NCBI RefSeq assembly: GCF_008632125.1 | Contig: NZ_VWRN01000034.1 | Coordinates: 62,001-126,000, forward strand | Reading direction: 5' to 3' | Origin: Cupriavidus cauae | Lineage (GTDB): Bacteria; Pseudomonadota; Gammaproteobacteria; Burkholderiales; Burkholderiaceae | DNA: 64,000 bases | In this document: positions 45,951 through 54,416 of the stretch, in pieces | Layout: the number at the start of each line of letters is the position of its first letter | How positions within the stretch are numbered: the stretch's first letter is position 1 | Program-made: the position numbers and the translations under genes | The notes under the pieces: generated by a model | The model's database searches: none | Told to the model about the DNA's origin: nothing | What the model saw: only the letters and a program-made list of their open reading frames with translations

Positions 45951-45991
45951 ATTCGTTCTCGATGCGTTTGCTGTCGTCGATGCCGTCAATC

Positions 45992-47671
45992 TCAGGCTTC
46001 GGCGCGTTCGCGCTGCTTGTCCGCGTAGACGCGCTCCTTGAAGGGCGCGACGCCGATGCGGGCGAAAGTGTCGATGAAGCGTTCGTCCTCGATGCGGTGC
46101 GCGACGAAGGTCTCGATGATGCGGCTGACCACGTCCGGCATTTCCTCGGCCTTGAACGAGGGGCCGATCACCTTGCCCAGCGCGGTCTGGTTGCCCTGCG
46201 CGCCGCCGAGCGTGACCTGGTACCACTCCTCGCCGTCCTTGTCGACGCCGAGCACGCCGATGTTGCCGACGTGGTGATGGCCGCAGGCGTTGATGCAGCC
46301 CGAGATGTTCAGCGAGACCTCGCCGAGGTCGTGCACGAAGTCCAGATCGTCGAAGCGCTGCTGGATCGCCTGCGCGATCGGGATCGACTTGGCATTGGCC
46401 AGCGAGCAGAAGTCGCCGCCGGGGCACGAGATGATGTCGGTCAGCAAGCCGATGTTCGGCGTGGCCAGGCCGTTGGCCTTGGCCAGCTGCCACAGGTCGT
46501 ACAGGTCGCGCTTGCGCACGTCCGGCAGCACCAGGTTCTGCTCGTGCGCGACCCGCAGCTCGCCGTAGCCGAAGCGGTCGGCCCAGTCGGCCACCAGCTC
46601 CATCTGCTCGGCGGTCACGTCGCCGGGAGGCGCGGCCACGCCGGGCTTGGTCGACAGCGTCACCGCGGCATAGCCCGGCACCTTGTGGCCGTGCACGCTG
46701 CGGCGGACCCAGCGGGCGAAGGCCTTGTCTTCCAGCAGATGCTTCTCGAAGCTGGTGTCGGTGTCGGGCAGCTTTTCATAGGCCGGCGGCGCGAAATGCC
46801 GCGCGACACGGTCGAACTCGGCCTGCGTCAGCGTGCCGGGACCATCCTTGCTGTGCTGCCATTCGGCCTCGACTTCCTCGGCGAACTTCTCCGCGCCCAG
46901 CGACTTGACCAGGATCTTGATGCGGGCCTTGTACTTGTTGTCGCGGCGGCCATAGCGGTTGTAGACGCGGATCGCCGACTCGATATAGGTCAGCATGTGC
47001 TGCCACGGCAGATCGTGCTTGATGATCGTGCCCAGGATCGGGGTACGGCCCAGGCCGCCGCCGGCCAGGATGTTCAGGCGCAGTTCGCCGGCCGCGTTGC
47101 GGTAGGCGTAGACACCGATATCGTGCATCTGCACCACGGCGCGGTCGTCCTTCGAGGCCGAGATCGCGATCTTGAACTTGCGCGGCAGGAAGGCGAATTC
47201 GGGCTGGAAGGTGCTCCACTGGCGCAGCAGCTCGGCCAGCGGGCGCGGGTCCACCGCCTCGTCCGGCGCGACGCCGGCGAAGTGGTCGGTGGTGATGTTG
47301 CGCACGCAGTTGCCCGAGGTCTGGATCGCATGCATCTCGACCGAGGCGAGGTCGGCCAGTGCATCGGGCACGCGCTCGAGCTCCATCCAGTTGTACTGGA
47401 TGTTCTGGCGCGTCGAGAAGTGGCCGTAGCCGCGGTCGTAGTGGCGCGCCAGATGCGCCAGCATGCGCAGCTGCTTCGACGCCAGCAGGCCATAGGGAAT
47501 CGCCACGCGCAGCATGTAGGCGTGGCGCTGCATGTAGAGGCCGTTCTGCAGGCGCAGCGGCAGGAATTCTTCCTCGGTCAGCTCGCCCGACAGGCGGCGA
47601 CGCACCTGGTCACGGAACTGCGCGACGCGCTCGGCAACGATGCGCTGGTCGTATTCATCGTACTGATACAT
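45992..47671 (-). CDS. cysI: Sulfite reductase hemoprotein subunit
   Basis: 559 aa siroheme/4Fe-4S enzyme reducing sulfite to sulfide. Cluster ligands Cys416, Cys422, Cys459 and Cys463 (SCPGGDFC and GCINACGHH). Two ferredoxin-like/siroheme repeat halves are visible (GYGHFSTRQNIQYNW in the first). It heads the biosynthetic part of the cys operon, 74 bases after the TSUP transporter gene. Siroheme comes from cobA in the same operon. Confidence 0.95.
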   Translation of the reverse strand: MYQYDEYDQRIVAERVAQFRDQVRRRLSGELTEEEFLPLRLQNGLYMQRHAYMLRVAIPYGLLASKQLRMLAHLARHYDRGYGHFSTRQNIQYNWMELERVPDALADLASVEMHAIQTSGNCVRNITTDHFAGVAPDEAVDPRPLAELLRQWSTFQPEFAFLPRKFKIAISASKDDRAVVQMHDIGVYAYRNAAGELRLNILAGGGLGRTPILGTIIKHDLPWQHMLTYIESAIRVYNRYGRRDNKYKARIKILVKSLGAEKFAEEVEAEWQHSKDGPGTLTQAEFDRVARHFAPPAYEKLPDTDTSFEKHLLEDKAFARWVRRSVHGHKVPGYAAVTLSTKPGVAAPPGDVTAEQMELVADWADRFGYGELRVAHEQNLVLPDVRKRDLYDLWQLAKANGLATPNIGLLTDIISCPGGDFCSLANAKSIPIAQAIQQRFDDLDFVHDLGEVSLNISGCINACGHHHVGNIGVLGVDKDGEEWYQVTLGGAQGNQTALGKVIGPSFKAEEMPDVVSRIIETFVAHRIEDERFIDTFARIGVAPFKERVYADKQRERAEA

Positions 47672-47746
47672 GGTGTGGGTCCGTTCAGTATGCGTTCGTG
47701 TTCGTGGGTGTTCGTTCGTACGGGCCGCGGGACAGCAGCACCGCGG

Positions 47747-48520
47747 CTAGGAAACCAGCTTGATCGCCACCAGCGTCAGCGTGGTGGCCAGCGCGCCGCG
47801 CACCAGCCGCTCCGGCAGCGCGCGCGACAGTTGCGCGCCCAGCCAGATGCCGGGGATCGAGCCCACCAGCAGCGCCAGCAGCAGGTTCCAGTCGACGGTG
47901 CCGAGCCACACGTGGCCCAGCCCGGCCAGCGCGGTCAACGGCACCGCGTAGGCGATATCGGTGCCGGCCACCTCGGCCGGCTTCATGCGCGGATACAGCA
48001 GCAGGATCAGCGTCGCGCCGACCGCGCCGGCGCCGATCGACGACACCGTGACCAGCACGCCGATCACCACGCCGACGATCACCGTGGCCACCGCCTGGGC
48101 GCGGCCTTCCAGCTGAAAACGGGGATTGCGGGCCAGCCATTCGAGCAGCTGGCGGCGGAACAGCAGCGACAGCACGGTCAGGATCACCGAGATGCCGATC
48201 GACAGACGGATCGCGTGCAGCCAGCCGGCGTCGAGTTCGCCGGCGCTCTTGAGGACGAGAATGGCGGCCAGCGCGGCCGGCAGGCTGCCGATGCACAGGC
48301 GCCTGACCACCTGCCACTGGATATGGCCGTGGGCGCGGTGCGCCAGCGTGCCGAAGCCCTTGGTGATCGCCGCGAAGGCCAGGTCGGTACCGACCGCGGT
48401 GGCAGGCGAGAAGCCAAACAGCAGCGTCAGCAGCGGCGTCATCAGCGAGCCCCCGCCCACGCCGGTCAGACCGACGAGGATGCCTACCAACAGACCGGAA
48501 ACGGTAAAGGCCAGGGACAT
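47747..48520 (-). CDS. TSUP-family (TauE/SafE) anion transporter
   Basis: 257 aa inner-membrane protein with about eight membrane segments. The duplicated TSUP signature is seen as GLTGVGGGSLMTPLL and SSIGAGAVGATLILLLYP. Family members move sulfite, sulfonates or related anions. As first gene of the leftward cys operon it likely imports sulfate/thiosulfate or exports excess sulfite; direction is not predictable from sequence. Confidence 0.88.
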   Translation of the reverse strand: MSLAFTVSGLLVGILVGLTGVGGGSLMTPLLTLLFGFSPATAVGTDLAFAAITKGFGTLAHRAHGHIQWQVVRRLCIGSLPAALAAILVLKSAGELDAGWLHAIRLSIGISVILTVLSLLFRRQLLEWLARNPRFQLEGRAQAVATVIVGVVIGVLVTVSSIGAGAVGATLILLLYPRMKPAEVAGTDIAYAVPLTALAGLGHVWLGTVDWNLLLALLVGSIPGIWLGAQLSRALPERLVRGALATTLTLVAIKLVS

Positions 48521-48599
48521 GGGGGCGCACCGAAGTGGGTCCCCGCCGGGCCGCGCCGGCGATGTAACGCCGGGCGCACGGGGACTAGCCGTTCATTAA

Positions 48600-48677
48600 C
48601 AAAGTTCGCAAATCGTAATAAACTCGCCTCATATCTCAAACTAATAAGAAGTTGTTTGTTTATACGGACGACGATAT
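48600..48677. promoter_or_regulatory. Divergent cys operon/cysB control region
   Basis: An AT-rich stretch unusual for this window, between the leftward cys operon and rightward cysB. A leftward promoter can be read as TTGAGA (48639 to 48634), 16-base spacer and TACGAT (48617 to 48612). CysB binds long AT-rich sites upstream of cys promoters, so the remaining stretch (48640-48677) is the likely CysB site, probably controlling both directions. Confidence 0.6.
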
Positions 48678-49619
48678 ATGAACCTGCACCAATTCCGCTT
48701 CGTGCGCGAGGCCGTCCGTCAGAACTTCAACCTGACCGAAGCTGCTAAAGCGCTCTACACGTCACAACCCGGGGTCTCCAAGGCGATCATCGAACTCGAG
48801 GAAGAGCTGGGTGTCGATATCTTCACTCGGCACGGCAAGCGGATCCGCAGCCTGACCGAGCCGGGCCGCCGCATCCTGACCTCGGTCGAGAAGATCCTGC
48901 AGGAGGTCGAGAGCCTGAAGCGGGTCGGCAAGGACTACGCCGCCCAGGACCAGGGCAACTTCACGATCGCCACCACGCACACGCAGGCGCGCTATGCGCT
49001 GCCCCGCGTCATCGGCGAGTTCACCAAGCGATACCCGAAGGTGCGCCTCTCCATTCAGCAGGGCAACCCGGCGCAGATCGCGGACATGGTGCTGCACGAC
49101 CATGCGGACCTGGGCATCGCCACGGAAGGCATCTCCGGCGACAAGAATCTGGTGTCGCTGCCCGGTTACCAGTGGCAGCACACCATCGTGACGCCGCCGG
49201 ACCACCCGCTGCTGGACAAGCCGCACCTGTCGCTGGAGGACCTGGTCAGTTATCCGATCGTCACCTACGACCCGAACTTCGCCGGCCGGACCAAGATCGA
49301 CAAGGCGTTCGAGTTGCGGCAATTGCAGCCGGACATCGTGCTGGAGGCGATCGACGCAGACGTGATCAAGACCTATGTGGAGATCGGCCTCGGCATCGGC
49401 ATCGTCGCCGGCGTGGCGTTCGACCCCGAGCGCGACCGCAATCTGCGCGGCATCCCGGCCGGCCACCTGTTCGGCACCAATGTGACGCATCTGGCCGTCA
49501 AGCAGGGCGCCTACCTGCGCAGCTTCGTCTATACCTTCATCGAACTGTTCTCGCCGACGCTGAACCGCAAGCTGGTCGAGCAGGCGATGTCGGGCGACCA
49601 CGAGGCGTACGAACTGTGA
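48678..49619 (+). CDS. cysB: LysR-type regulator CysB
   Basis: 313 aa LysR-family activator of sulfate assimilation, responding to N-acetylserine. N-terminal helix-turn-helix (NLTEAAKALYTSQPGVSKAI) and a substrate-binding-like effector domain with TTHTQARYALP, where CysB binds its ligand. It diverges from the cys operon that it presumably controls. A GTG overlapping its stop starts the next gene. Confidence 0.94.
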   Translation: MNLHQFRFVREAVRQNFNLTEAAKALYTSQPGVSKAIIELEEELGVDIFTRHGKRIRSLTEPGRRILTSVEKILQEVESLKRVGKDYAAQDQGNFTIATTHTQARYALPRVIGEFTKRYPKVRLSIQQGNPAQIADMVLHDHADLGIATEGISGDKNLVSLPGYQWQHTIVTPPDHPLLDKPHLSLEDLVSYPIVTYDPNFAGRTKIDKAFELRQLQPDIVLEAIDADVIKTYVEIGLGIGIVAGVAFDPERDRNLRGIPAGHLFGTNVTHLAVKQGAYLRSFVYTFIELFSPTLNRKLVEQAMSGDHEAYEL

Positions 49620-50848
49620 GCGCACATCAACCTGAACAGCGGCCCAGCCAGGACGGCGCGCCTGAGACCACCCTCGGCGCCACGGCCGAGCCCACCATCG
49701 AGTGGACCGAGGAAGGCGTGACGCACCGCGCCCGCTGGCGCTCGGAGGCCGGCATGCCGCCGCCGCGACGGGTGGTGATCGCCGACGACCGCACCGACGC
49801 CGATACCGCCTACCGCCTCGCCTGCGAGGGCACCGCCCTGCTGTGGCGCGGCGACTTCCAGAACGCGCGCCAGCTGCTGCAGGCGATGGCGCGCCGGGTC
49901 GAACGCAAGCCCCGCCGGGCCCAGCGCCAAGCCAAGGCCAAGCCCGCGCCGGCCACGCCGGCCGAGGCCTTCCATCTGCATCGGCAGGCGCAGGCGCAGC
50001 GCGCCCGCACCTTGGGCATGCTGCTGCTGCCGTTCGGGGCCGATCACACCGTACCGCTGCGCCGCGCGCCCGATGTGCGCGAGGCCTGCACCGAGGCCTA
50101 CGGGCCGGGCGACCAGCCCTATGTCGCCTCGATGCGCGAACTGCTGGGCCTGATCGGCGCGCACGAATGGCGCAAGAAGGGCGTGCCGGTGCCGGCGCTG
50201 GGCGACCGCATCCATCCCTGGTATGGCGTGTTCTCGCCGGTGCGCGGCGAGTATGTCGATCTCGTCGGCCAGGCACCGTTGCCGAAGGCACTGGCGCGCG
50301 AATCGCTGGCATTCGATATCGGCACCGGCACCGGCGTGCTGGCCGCGATGCTGGCGCGACGGGGCGTGGCCCGCGTCGTCGCCACCGACCAGGACCCGCG
50401 CGCGCTGGGCTGCGCCGCCGACAATATCGCCCGGCTGGGGCTGACCGGACAGGTCGAGATCGTGCAGGCAGACCTGTTTCCGTCGGGCCGCGCCCCGCTG
50501 GTGGTCTGCAATCCGCCCTGGGTACCGGCACGCGCCAACGCGCCGATCGAACATGCGATCTACGATCCCGACAGCCGCATGCTGCGCGGCTTCCTCGCGG
50601 GCCTGGCCGCGCATCTCACCGATGACGGCGAAGGCTGGCTGATCCTGTCGGACCTCGCCGAGCATCTCGGCCTGCGCAGCCGCGAGGCGCTGCTCGGCAT
50701 GATCGAGGCCGCCGGGCTGCAGGTGCTGGGCCGCATCGACATCAAGCCGCGCCATCCCCGCGCCGCCGACGCCGACGATCCGCTGCATGCGGCCCGAGCC
50801 GCGGAGATGACCTCGCTGTGGCGGCTCGCGCCGAAGACAGCCGGCTAG
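49616..50848 (+). CDS. SAM-dependent methyltransferase with NPPW motif
   Basis: 410 aa class I methyltransferase. SAM-binding FDIGTGTGVLAAML near 235-250 and the substrate motif CNPPW near 300; NPPY/W motifs occur in enzymes methylating glutamine or adenine amide/amine nitrogens (HemK type). The N-terminal 200 residues (including a basic stretch RRVERKPRRAQRQAKAK) are not part of the catalytic fold and probably bind the substrate. It starts at a GTG overlapping the cysB stop, so it is coupled to cysB. Substrate unknown. Confidence 0.8.
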   Translation: MSAHQPEQRPSQDGAPETTLGATAEPTIEWTEEGVTHRARWRSEAGMPPPRRVVIADDRTDADTAYRLACEGTALLWRGDFQNARQLLQAMARRVERKPRRAQRQAKAKPAPATPAEAFHLHRQAQAQRARTLGMLLLPFGADHTVPLRRAPDVREACTEAYGPGDQPYVASMRELLGLIGAHEWRKKGVPVPALGDRIHPWYGVFSPVRGEYVDLVGQAPLPKALARESLAFDIGTGTGVLAAMLARRGVARVVATDQDPRALGCAADNIARLGLTGQVEIVQADLFPSGRAPLVVCNPPWVPARANAPIEHAIYDPDSRMLRGFLAGLAAHLTDDGEGWLILSDLAEHLGLRSREALLGMIEAAGLQVLGRIDIKPRHPRAADADDPLHAARAAEMTSLWRLAPKTAG

Positions 50849-50870
50849 CCCGGCTGATGCCGGACCCGAC

Positions 50871-50990
50871 GGGATGGAAGTCCGATCGAAGCCGGATGGA
50901 AGCCCTATAGGACTGGATCGAAGCCGGATCGAAGCCGGATCGAAGCCGGATCGAAGCCATATGGAAGCCACATCGAAGCTGGATGAGCCA
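50871..50990 (+). repeat. 11-bp tandem repeat, ggatcgaagcc type
   Basis: About ten units, four of them exact ggatcgaagcc in a row (about 50924-50967), flanked by decayed units (ggatggaagtc, atatggaagcc, acatcgaagct). It lies between the methyltransferase stop and the solute-binding protein and ends about 34 bases before that gene's ATG. Confidence 0.7.
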
Positions 50991-51023
50991 GACAGAAGCC
51001 AACAAGCCGAAGGAGGAGACCCC

Positions 51024-52223
51024 ATGCCACGATCCACCCTGCCCCGCCTGCGACGCTCGCTGCGCCCGGTCACGCTGGCGCTAGCCGCCGTCGGCGCCGC
51101 GAGCGCCCTGCTCAGCGGCACCGCGCACGCCGACATCCGCGTCGGCATCGACGTCTCGACCACCGGCCCGGCCGCGTCGATCGGCATTCCGTCGAAGAAC
51201 ACCATCCTGATGTGGCCGGCGACGCTGGGCGGGCAGAAGGCCGAGTACATCCTGCTCGACGACGGCTCGGACCCCTCGGCCGCGGTGCGCAACGTCCGCA
51301 AGTTGATCTCCGAGGAAAAGGTCGACGTGATCGTCGGACCCAACATCACGCCGACCGCGCTGGCCGCGCTGGACGCGGTATCGGAGGGCGAAACCCCGAT
51401 GGTTGCGCTGGCCGCCTCGGCCGCGATCGTCGAGCCGCAGACCGACCCGAAGCGGCGCTGGGCCTTCAAGATGCCGCAGAACGACTCGCAGATGGCGACC
51501 GTGCTGACCGAGCACATGAGCAACCACGGCGTGCGCACGGTCGGCTTCATCGGCTTCAACGACGCCTACGGCGAGAGCTGGTGGCGCGAGTTCTCCAAGC
51601 TGGCCGAGGTCCGCAAGATCCGCGTGGTCGCCAGCGAACGCTTCTCGCGCAACGACACCTCTGTCACCGGCCAGGTGCTCAAACTGATGGCCGCCAACCC
51701 CGACGCGATCCTGATCGCCGGCGCCGGCACGCCGTCGGTGCTGCCGCAGAAGACGCTGGGCGAGCGCGGCTACAAGGGCAAGGTCTATCAGACCCATGGC
51801 ATCGCCACCGGCGAATTCCTGCGCATGGGCGGCAAGGATGTCGAGGGCACGCTGTTCCCGACCGGCCCCGTCGTGGTCGCGCGCCAGCTGCCCGACACCC
51901 ATCCGGTCAAGAAGGTCGCGCTCGACTTCGTGACCCGCTACGAGGCCAAGTACGGCGCGGACTCGATCACGCAGTTCGCCGGCGATGCGTGGGGCGCGTG
52001 GCAACTGCTCGATGATGCCGCGAAGCGCGCGCTGAAGACCGGCGCGCAGCCCGGCACGCGCGAGTTCCGCCAGGCCATGCGCACCGCGCTGGAAACCACC
52101 GCCAATCTGACCGTGCCCAACGGCGTGCTGAATCTGAGCCCGCGCGACCACCAGGGCTTCGATCAGCGCTCGCGCGTAATGGGCGTGATCCGCAACGGCA
52201 AGTTCAGTTACGCGGGACAATAA
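51024..52223 (+). CDS. ABC transporter solute-binding protein, LivK type (orphan)
   Basis: 399 aa periplasmic type I binding protein of the branched-chain amino acid/amide group (Peripla_BP_6). Signal peptide around 17-35 ending TAHA. The fold signature DIRVGIDVSTTGPAAS and VIVGPNITPTALA is clear. AGGAGG precedes the ATG. No permease or ATPase genes are adjacent, so it must work with components encoded elsewhere or serve in sensing. Ligand not predictable. Confidence 0.88.
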   Translation: MPRSTLPRLRRSLRPVTLALAAVGAASALLSGTAHADIRVGIDVSTTGPAASIGIPSKNTILMWPATLGGQKAEYILLDDGSDPSAAVRNVRKLISEEKVDVIVGPNITPTALAALDAVSEGETPMVALAASAAIVEPQTDPKRRWAFKMPQNDSQMATVLTEHMSNHGVRTVGFIGFNDAYGESWWREFSKLAEVRKIRVVASERFSRNDTSVTGQVLKLMAANPDAILIAGAGTPSVLPQKTLGERGYKGKVYQTHGIATGEFLRMGGKDVEGTLFPTGPVVVARQLPDTHPVKKVALDFVTRYEAKYGADSITQFAGDAWGAWQLLDDAAKRALKTGAQPGTREFRQAMRTALETTANLTVPNGVLNLSPRDHQGFDQRSRVMGVIRNGKFSYAGQ

Positions 52224-52302
52224 GGCCGGCATTGCCGGGCGCGGCCTTTCTTGGCCGGCGCCCGGTGCCGCGCAACAACAAGATCAGCAAGGAGTTGTCG
52301 TC

Positions 52303-53172
52303 ATGACTACGATCGCCTTTATCGGCCTGGGCGCGATGGGCTCGCAGATGGTGCGCCATCTGCTCGCGGCCGGACACACCGTACGCGCCTCGGTGCGCCG
52401 GCCGGAAGCCGCCGACGCGGCGCGCGAACTGGGCGCCGAACCGTTCTTCAGCCCCGCCGAGGCGGCTCGCGGCGCCGAGGTCGTATTCACCAACGTGACC
52501 TCGTCGGAGGATGTCCGCATGGTGCTGCTCGGCGAAGGCGGCGCGATCGAAGGCGCGGCGCCGGGCACGATCTGCATCGACCACAGCACGATCTCGCCCG
52601 TGGTCACGCGCGGGATCGCCCAGGCGCTCGCCGAACGCGGCATCGAGGCGCTCGACTGCCCGGTGTCGGGCGGCACGGTCGCCGCCGAGGCCGGCACGCT
52701 GACCATCATGGTCGGCGGCAAGGCCGAGGTCCTCGAGCGCGTTCGGCCGCTGCTCGCGTGCTACGGCAAGACCATCACGCATATCGGCGACAACGGCGCG
52801 GGCCAGGTCGCCAAGCTGTGCAACCAGATTGCGCAGGTGGTCAATATCGAAGGGATCGCCGAGGCGATGCGCTTCGCGCAGTCGCAGCAGGTCGACATGC
52901 AGCGCGTGCTCCAGGCGATGTCGACCGGCATGGCCGGCAGCCGCATGCTGGACATGATGGGGCCGAAGATGGTCGCCCGCGATTTCGCCGCCGGCATCCA
53001 GGCGCGCCTGCACGACAAGGACTTCGGCCTCGCCGCCGACGTCGCCCGCGAAGCGGGCCTCGCCCTGCCCGCGATGCAGGCCACCGCGGCGCAGCTGCAA
53101 ACCCTGATGCGCAACGGTTGGGGCAAGGACGACACCTCGTCGCTGCTGCGCGTGCTGGAGGATCAGGGCTGA
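52303..53172 (+). CDS. 3-hydroxyisobutyrate dehydrogenase-family oxidoreductase
   Basis: 289 aa beta-hydroxyacid dehydrogenase. Rossmann motif FIGLGAMG at 6-13, substrate motif DCPVSGGT near 118, catalytic Lys171 in GAGQVAKLCNQ and the NQ pair after it. The family reduces or oxidises 3-hydroxyacids (3-hydroxyisobutyrate, tartronate semialdehyde). It follows the orphan binding protein by 79 bases. It is related to, but clearly distinct from, ltnD two genes on; substrate uncertain. Confidence 0.88.
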   Translation: MTTIAFIGLGAMGSQMVRHLLAAGHTVRASVRRPEAADAARELGAEPFFSPAEAARGAEVVFTNVTSSEDVRMVLLGEGGAIEGAAPGTICIDHSTISPVVTRGIAQALAERGIEALDCPVSGGTVAAEAGTLTIMVGGKAEVLERVRPLLACYGKTITHIGDNGAGQVAKLCNQIAQVVNIEGIAEAMRFAQSQQVDMQRVLQAMSTGMAGSRMLDMMGPKMVARDFAAGIQARLHDKDFGLAADVAREAGLALPAMQATAAQLQTLMRNGWGKDDTSSLLRVLEDQG

Positions 53173-53317
53173 GGTCTGCGGCCGGCCAATCGGCGCCCGG
53201 CCAGTCCGTGGCCGGCCCCCCCTTGGTTGTCCGGCCAGTCGATTTGCGGCATAATCCGCTGCTCAGCGCAGTGCCTCCGCCGTTTCTCCGGCGACCCTCC
53301 GGCACGATCGCGCACCC

Positions 53318-53402
53318 GCCCGGGTGGTGAAACAGGTAGACGCAGGGGACTCAAAATCCCCCGCCGCAAGGCGTGTCGGTTCGAGTCCGACCCCGGGCAC
53401 CA
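53318..53402 (+). tRNA. tRNA-Leu (anticodon CAA)
   Basis: 85-nt type II tRNA. Acceptor stem GCCCGGG pairs with CCCGGGC, anticodon loop CTCAAAA gives anticodon CAA, a variable arm (CCGCCGCAAGGCGT region) and the T-loop GGTTCGAGTCC are present, and CCA is encoded. No duplicated 3' end or integrase is seen nearby, so it is not visibly used as an integration site. Confidence 0.97.
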
Positions 53403-53527
53403 TCACGAATCCATTCCCTCTTGTCTACATTGCTTGGCCAGCATCCCCCTTAGGGACATGCATCGGCGTGGGTTTTTCGCGCACCTTACTGGTCGCCTTT
53501 GCTGCCCGGTATCGAGAGGTATCACGA

Positions 53528-53548
53528 GGTATCACGACATTTGATACC
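53528..53548. promoter_or_regulatory. Inverted repeat GGTATCA-N7-TGATACC
   Basis: A perfect 7-bp inverted repeat upstream of the FadR-type regulator, preceded by direct GAGGTATCAC copies (two in tandem). Repeated GGTATCAC half-sites suggest a protein-binding region, perhaps for the regulator at 53673. The rest of the 270-base gap after the tRNA holds no gene. Confidence 0.4.
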
Positions 53549-53629
53549 GCGTGGCACCCAGCGGGTTCGGCTCCTTAAGCCCGTTCCCAAGGGTTGACCC
53601 CAATGGAACCCCCTCCGCCGAAATTTGTA

Positions 53630-53658
53630 TGATGACCTTATTACCTGATAAGGCATCA
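53630..53658. promoter_or_regulatory. Putative operator of the tetronate regulator
   Basis: A near-perfect 11-bp dyad: TGATG-A-CCTTAT, six-base centre, ATAAGG-CATCA, 14 bases before the regulator ATG. Its position in the probable promoter suggests autoregulation by the adjacent FadR-type protein. The related inverted repeat at 53528-53548 shares TGAT/ATCA ends. Confidence 0.5.
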
Positions 53659-53672
53659 CACCGGTCCAAGCC

Positions 53673-54377
53673 ATGTTCGACAAGGTTTCCGCCCCCGCGA
53701 TGAGCGATACGGTCGCTCAGCAACTGCTCAAGCAGATCGAGATCGGCAGTTTTGCGGCCACCGGCAAGCTGCCCACCGAGGCCGTGCTGGCGCAGCAGTT
53801 CGGCGTCAGCCGCACGGTGATTCGGGAGGCGATTTCCCGGCTCAAGAACGAAGGCGTGGTCGAGCCGCGCCAGGGCAGCGGCGTGTTCGTCAAGGAGCAT
53901 GGCGCGATCCGGCCGCTGCGCATCGACTACGCCGAGGCGGTGGAGGCGAGCTCGATGCCGCATTTGCTGGCGGTGCGCCGGGCCATCGAGGCGGAGGTGG
54001 CGGCGGAGGCCGCGCGGCGCTGCACGGACCGGGATATCGCCGACATCGACGCGGCGCTGGCCAACATCGACGAGGCGGTCGCCGCCGGGCGCGATGGCGT
54101 GGCCGAGGATGTGGCCTTCCACCGCAAGATCGCCGCGGTGACCGGCAACCCCTATTTCATCAAGACACTGAATTTCCTGAACCAGTACCTCGAGGCCGGC
54201 GTCGCAGTGACCCGCCGCAACGAGGCGACACGCGACGATTTCTCGCGCCAGGTTCGCGAGGAACACGCCGCCATCGTCGACGCGATCCGCGCACGCGACC
54301 CCATGGCGGCGCGCAATGCCGCCCTCACCCACCTGTACAACGCCGAGCGCCGGCTGTCGCAAGCCGGCATCTGCTGA
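53673..54377 (+). CDS. FadR/GntR-family transcriptional regulator of the tetronate cluster
   Basis: 234 aa GntR-family protein: winged helix (TEAVLAQQFGVSRTVIREAISRLK, about 28-65, with QGSGVFV wing) and an all-helical FCD effector domain (about 95-225) with His/Asp metal-site residues. Such regulators respond to sugar acids or their products. It is the first gene of the threonate/erythronate cluster, so that pathway is its likely target. An alternative Met at residue 10 is possible. Confidence 0.88.
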   Translation: MFDKVSAPAMSDTVAQQLLKQIEIGSFAATGKLPTEAVLAQQFGVSRTVIREAISRLKNEGVVEPRQGSGVFVKEHGAIRPLRIDYAEAVEASSMPHLLAVRRAIEAEVAAEAARRCTDRDIADIDAALANIDEAVAAGRDGVAEDVAFHRKIAAVTGNPYFIKTLNFLNQYLEAGVAVTRRNEATRDDFSRQVREEHAAIVDAIRARDPMAARNAALTHLYNAERRLSQAGIC

Positions 54378-54416
54378 GCGGCCGTAGCGGCGGCACGCGC
54401 CAACCAGGAACAGATC

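Noticed and set aside
45944-48748. 934-codon rightward frame opposite cysI and the TSUP gene
   Set aside because: Low-complexity His/Arg/Val/Asp translation typical of the antisense of high-GC genes; it spans two genuine genes and their gap.
53318-53672. tRNA-Leu as an integration site for a genomic island carrying the tetronate genes
   Set aside because: No integrase and no repeated tRNA 3' end was seen in the window.
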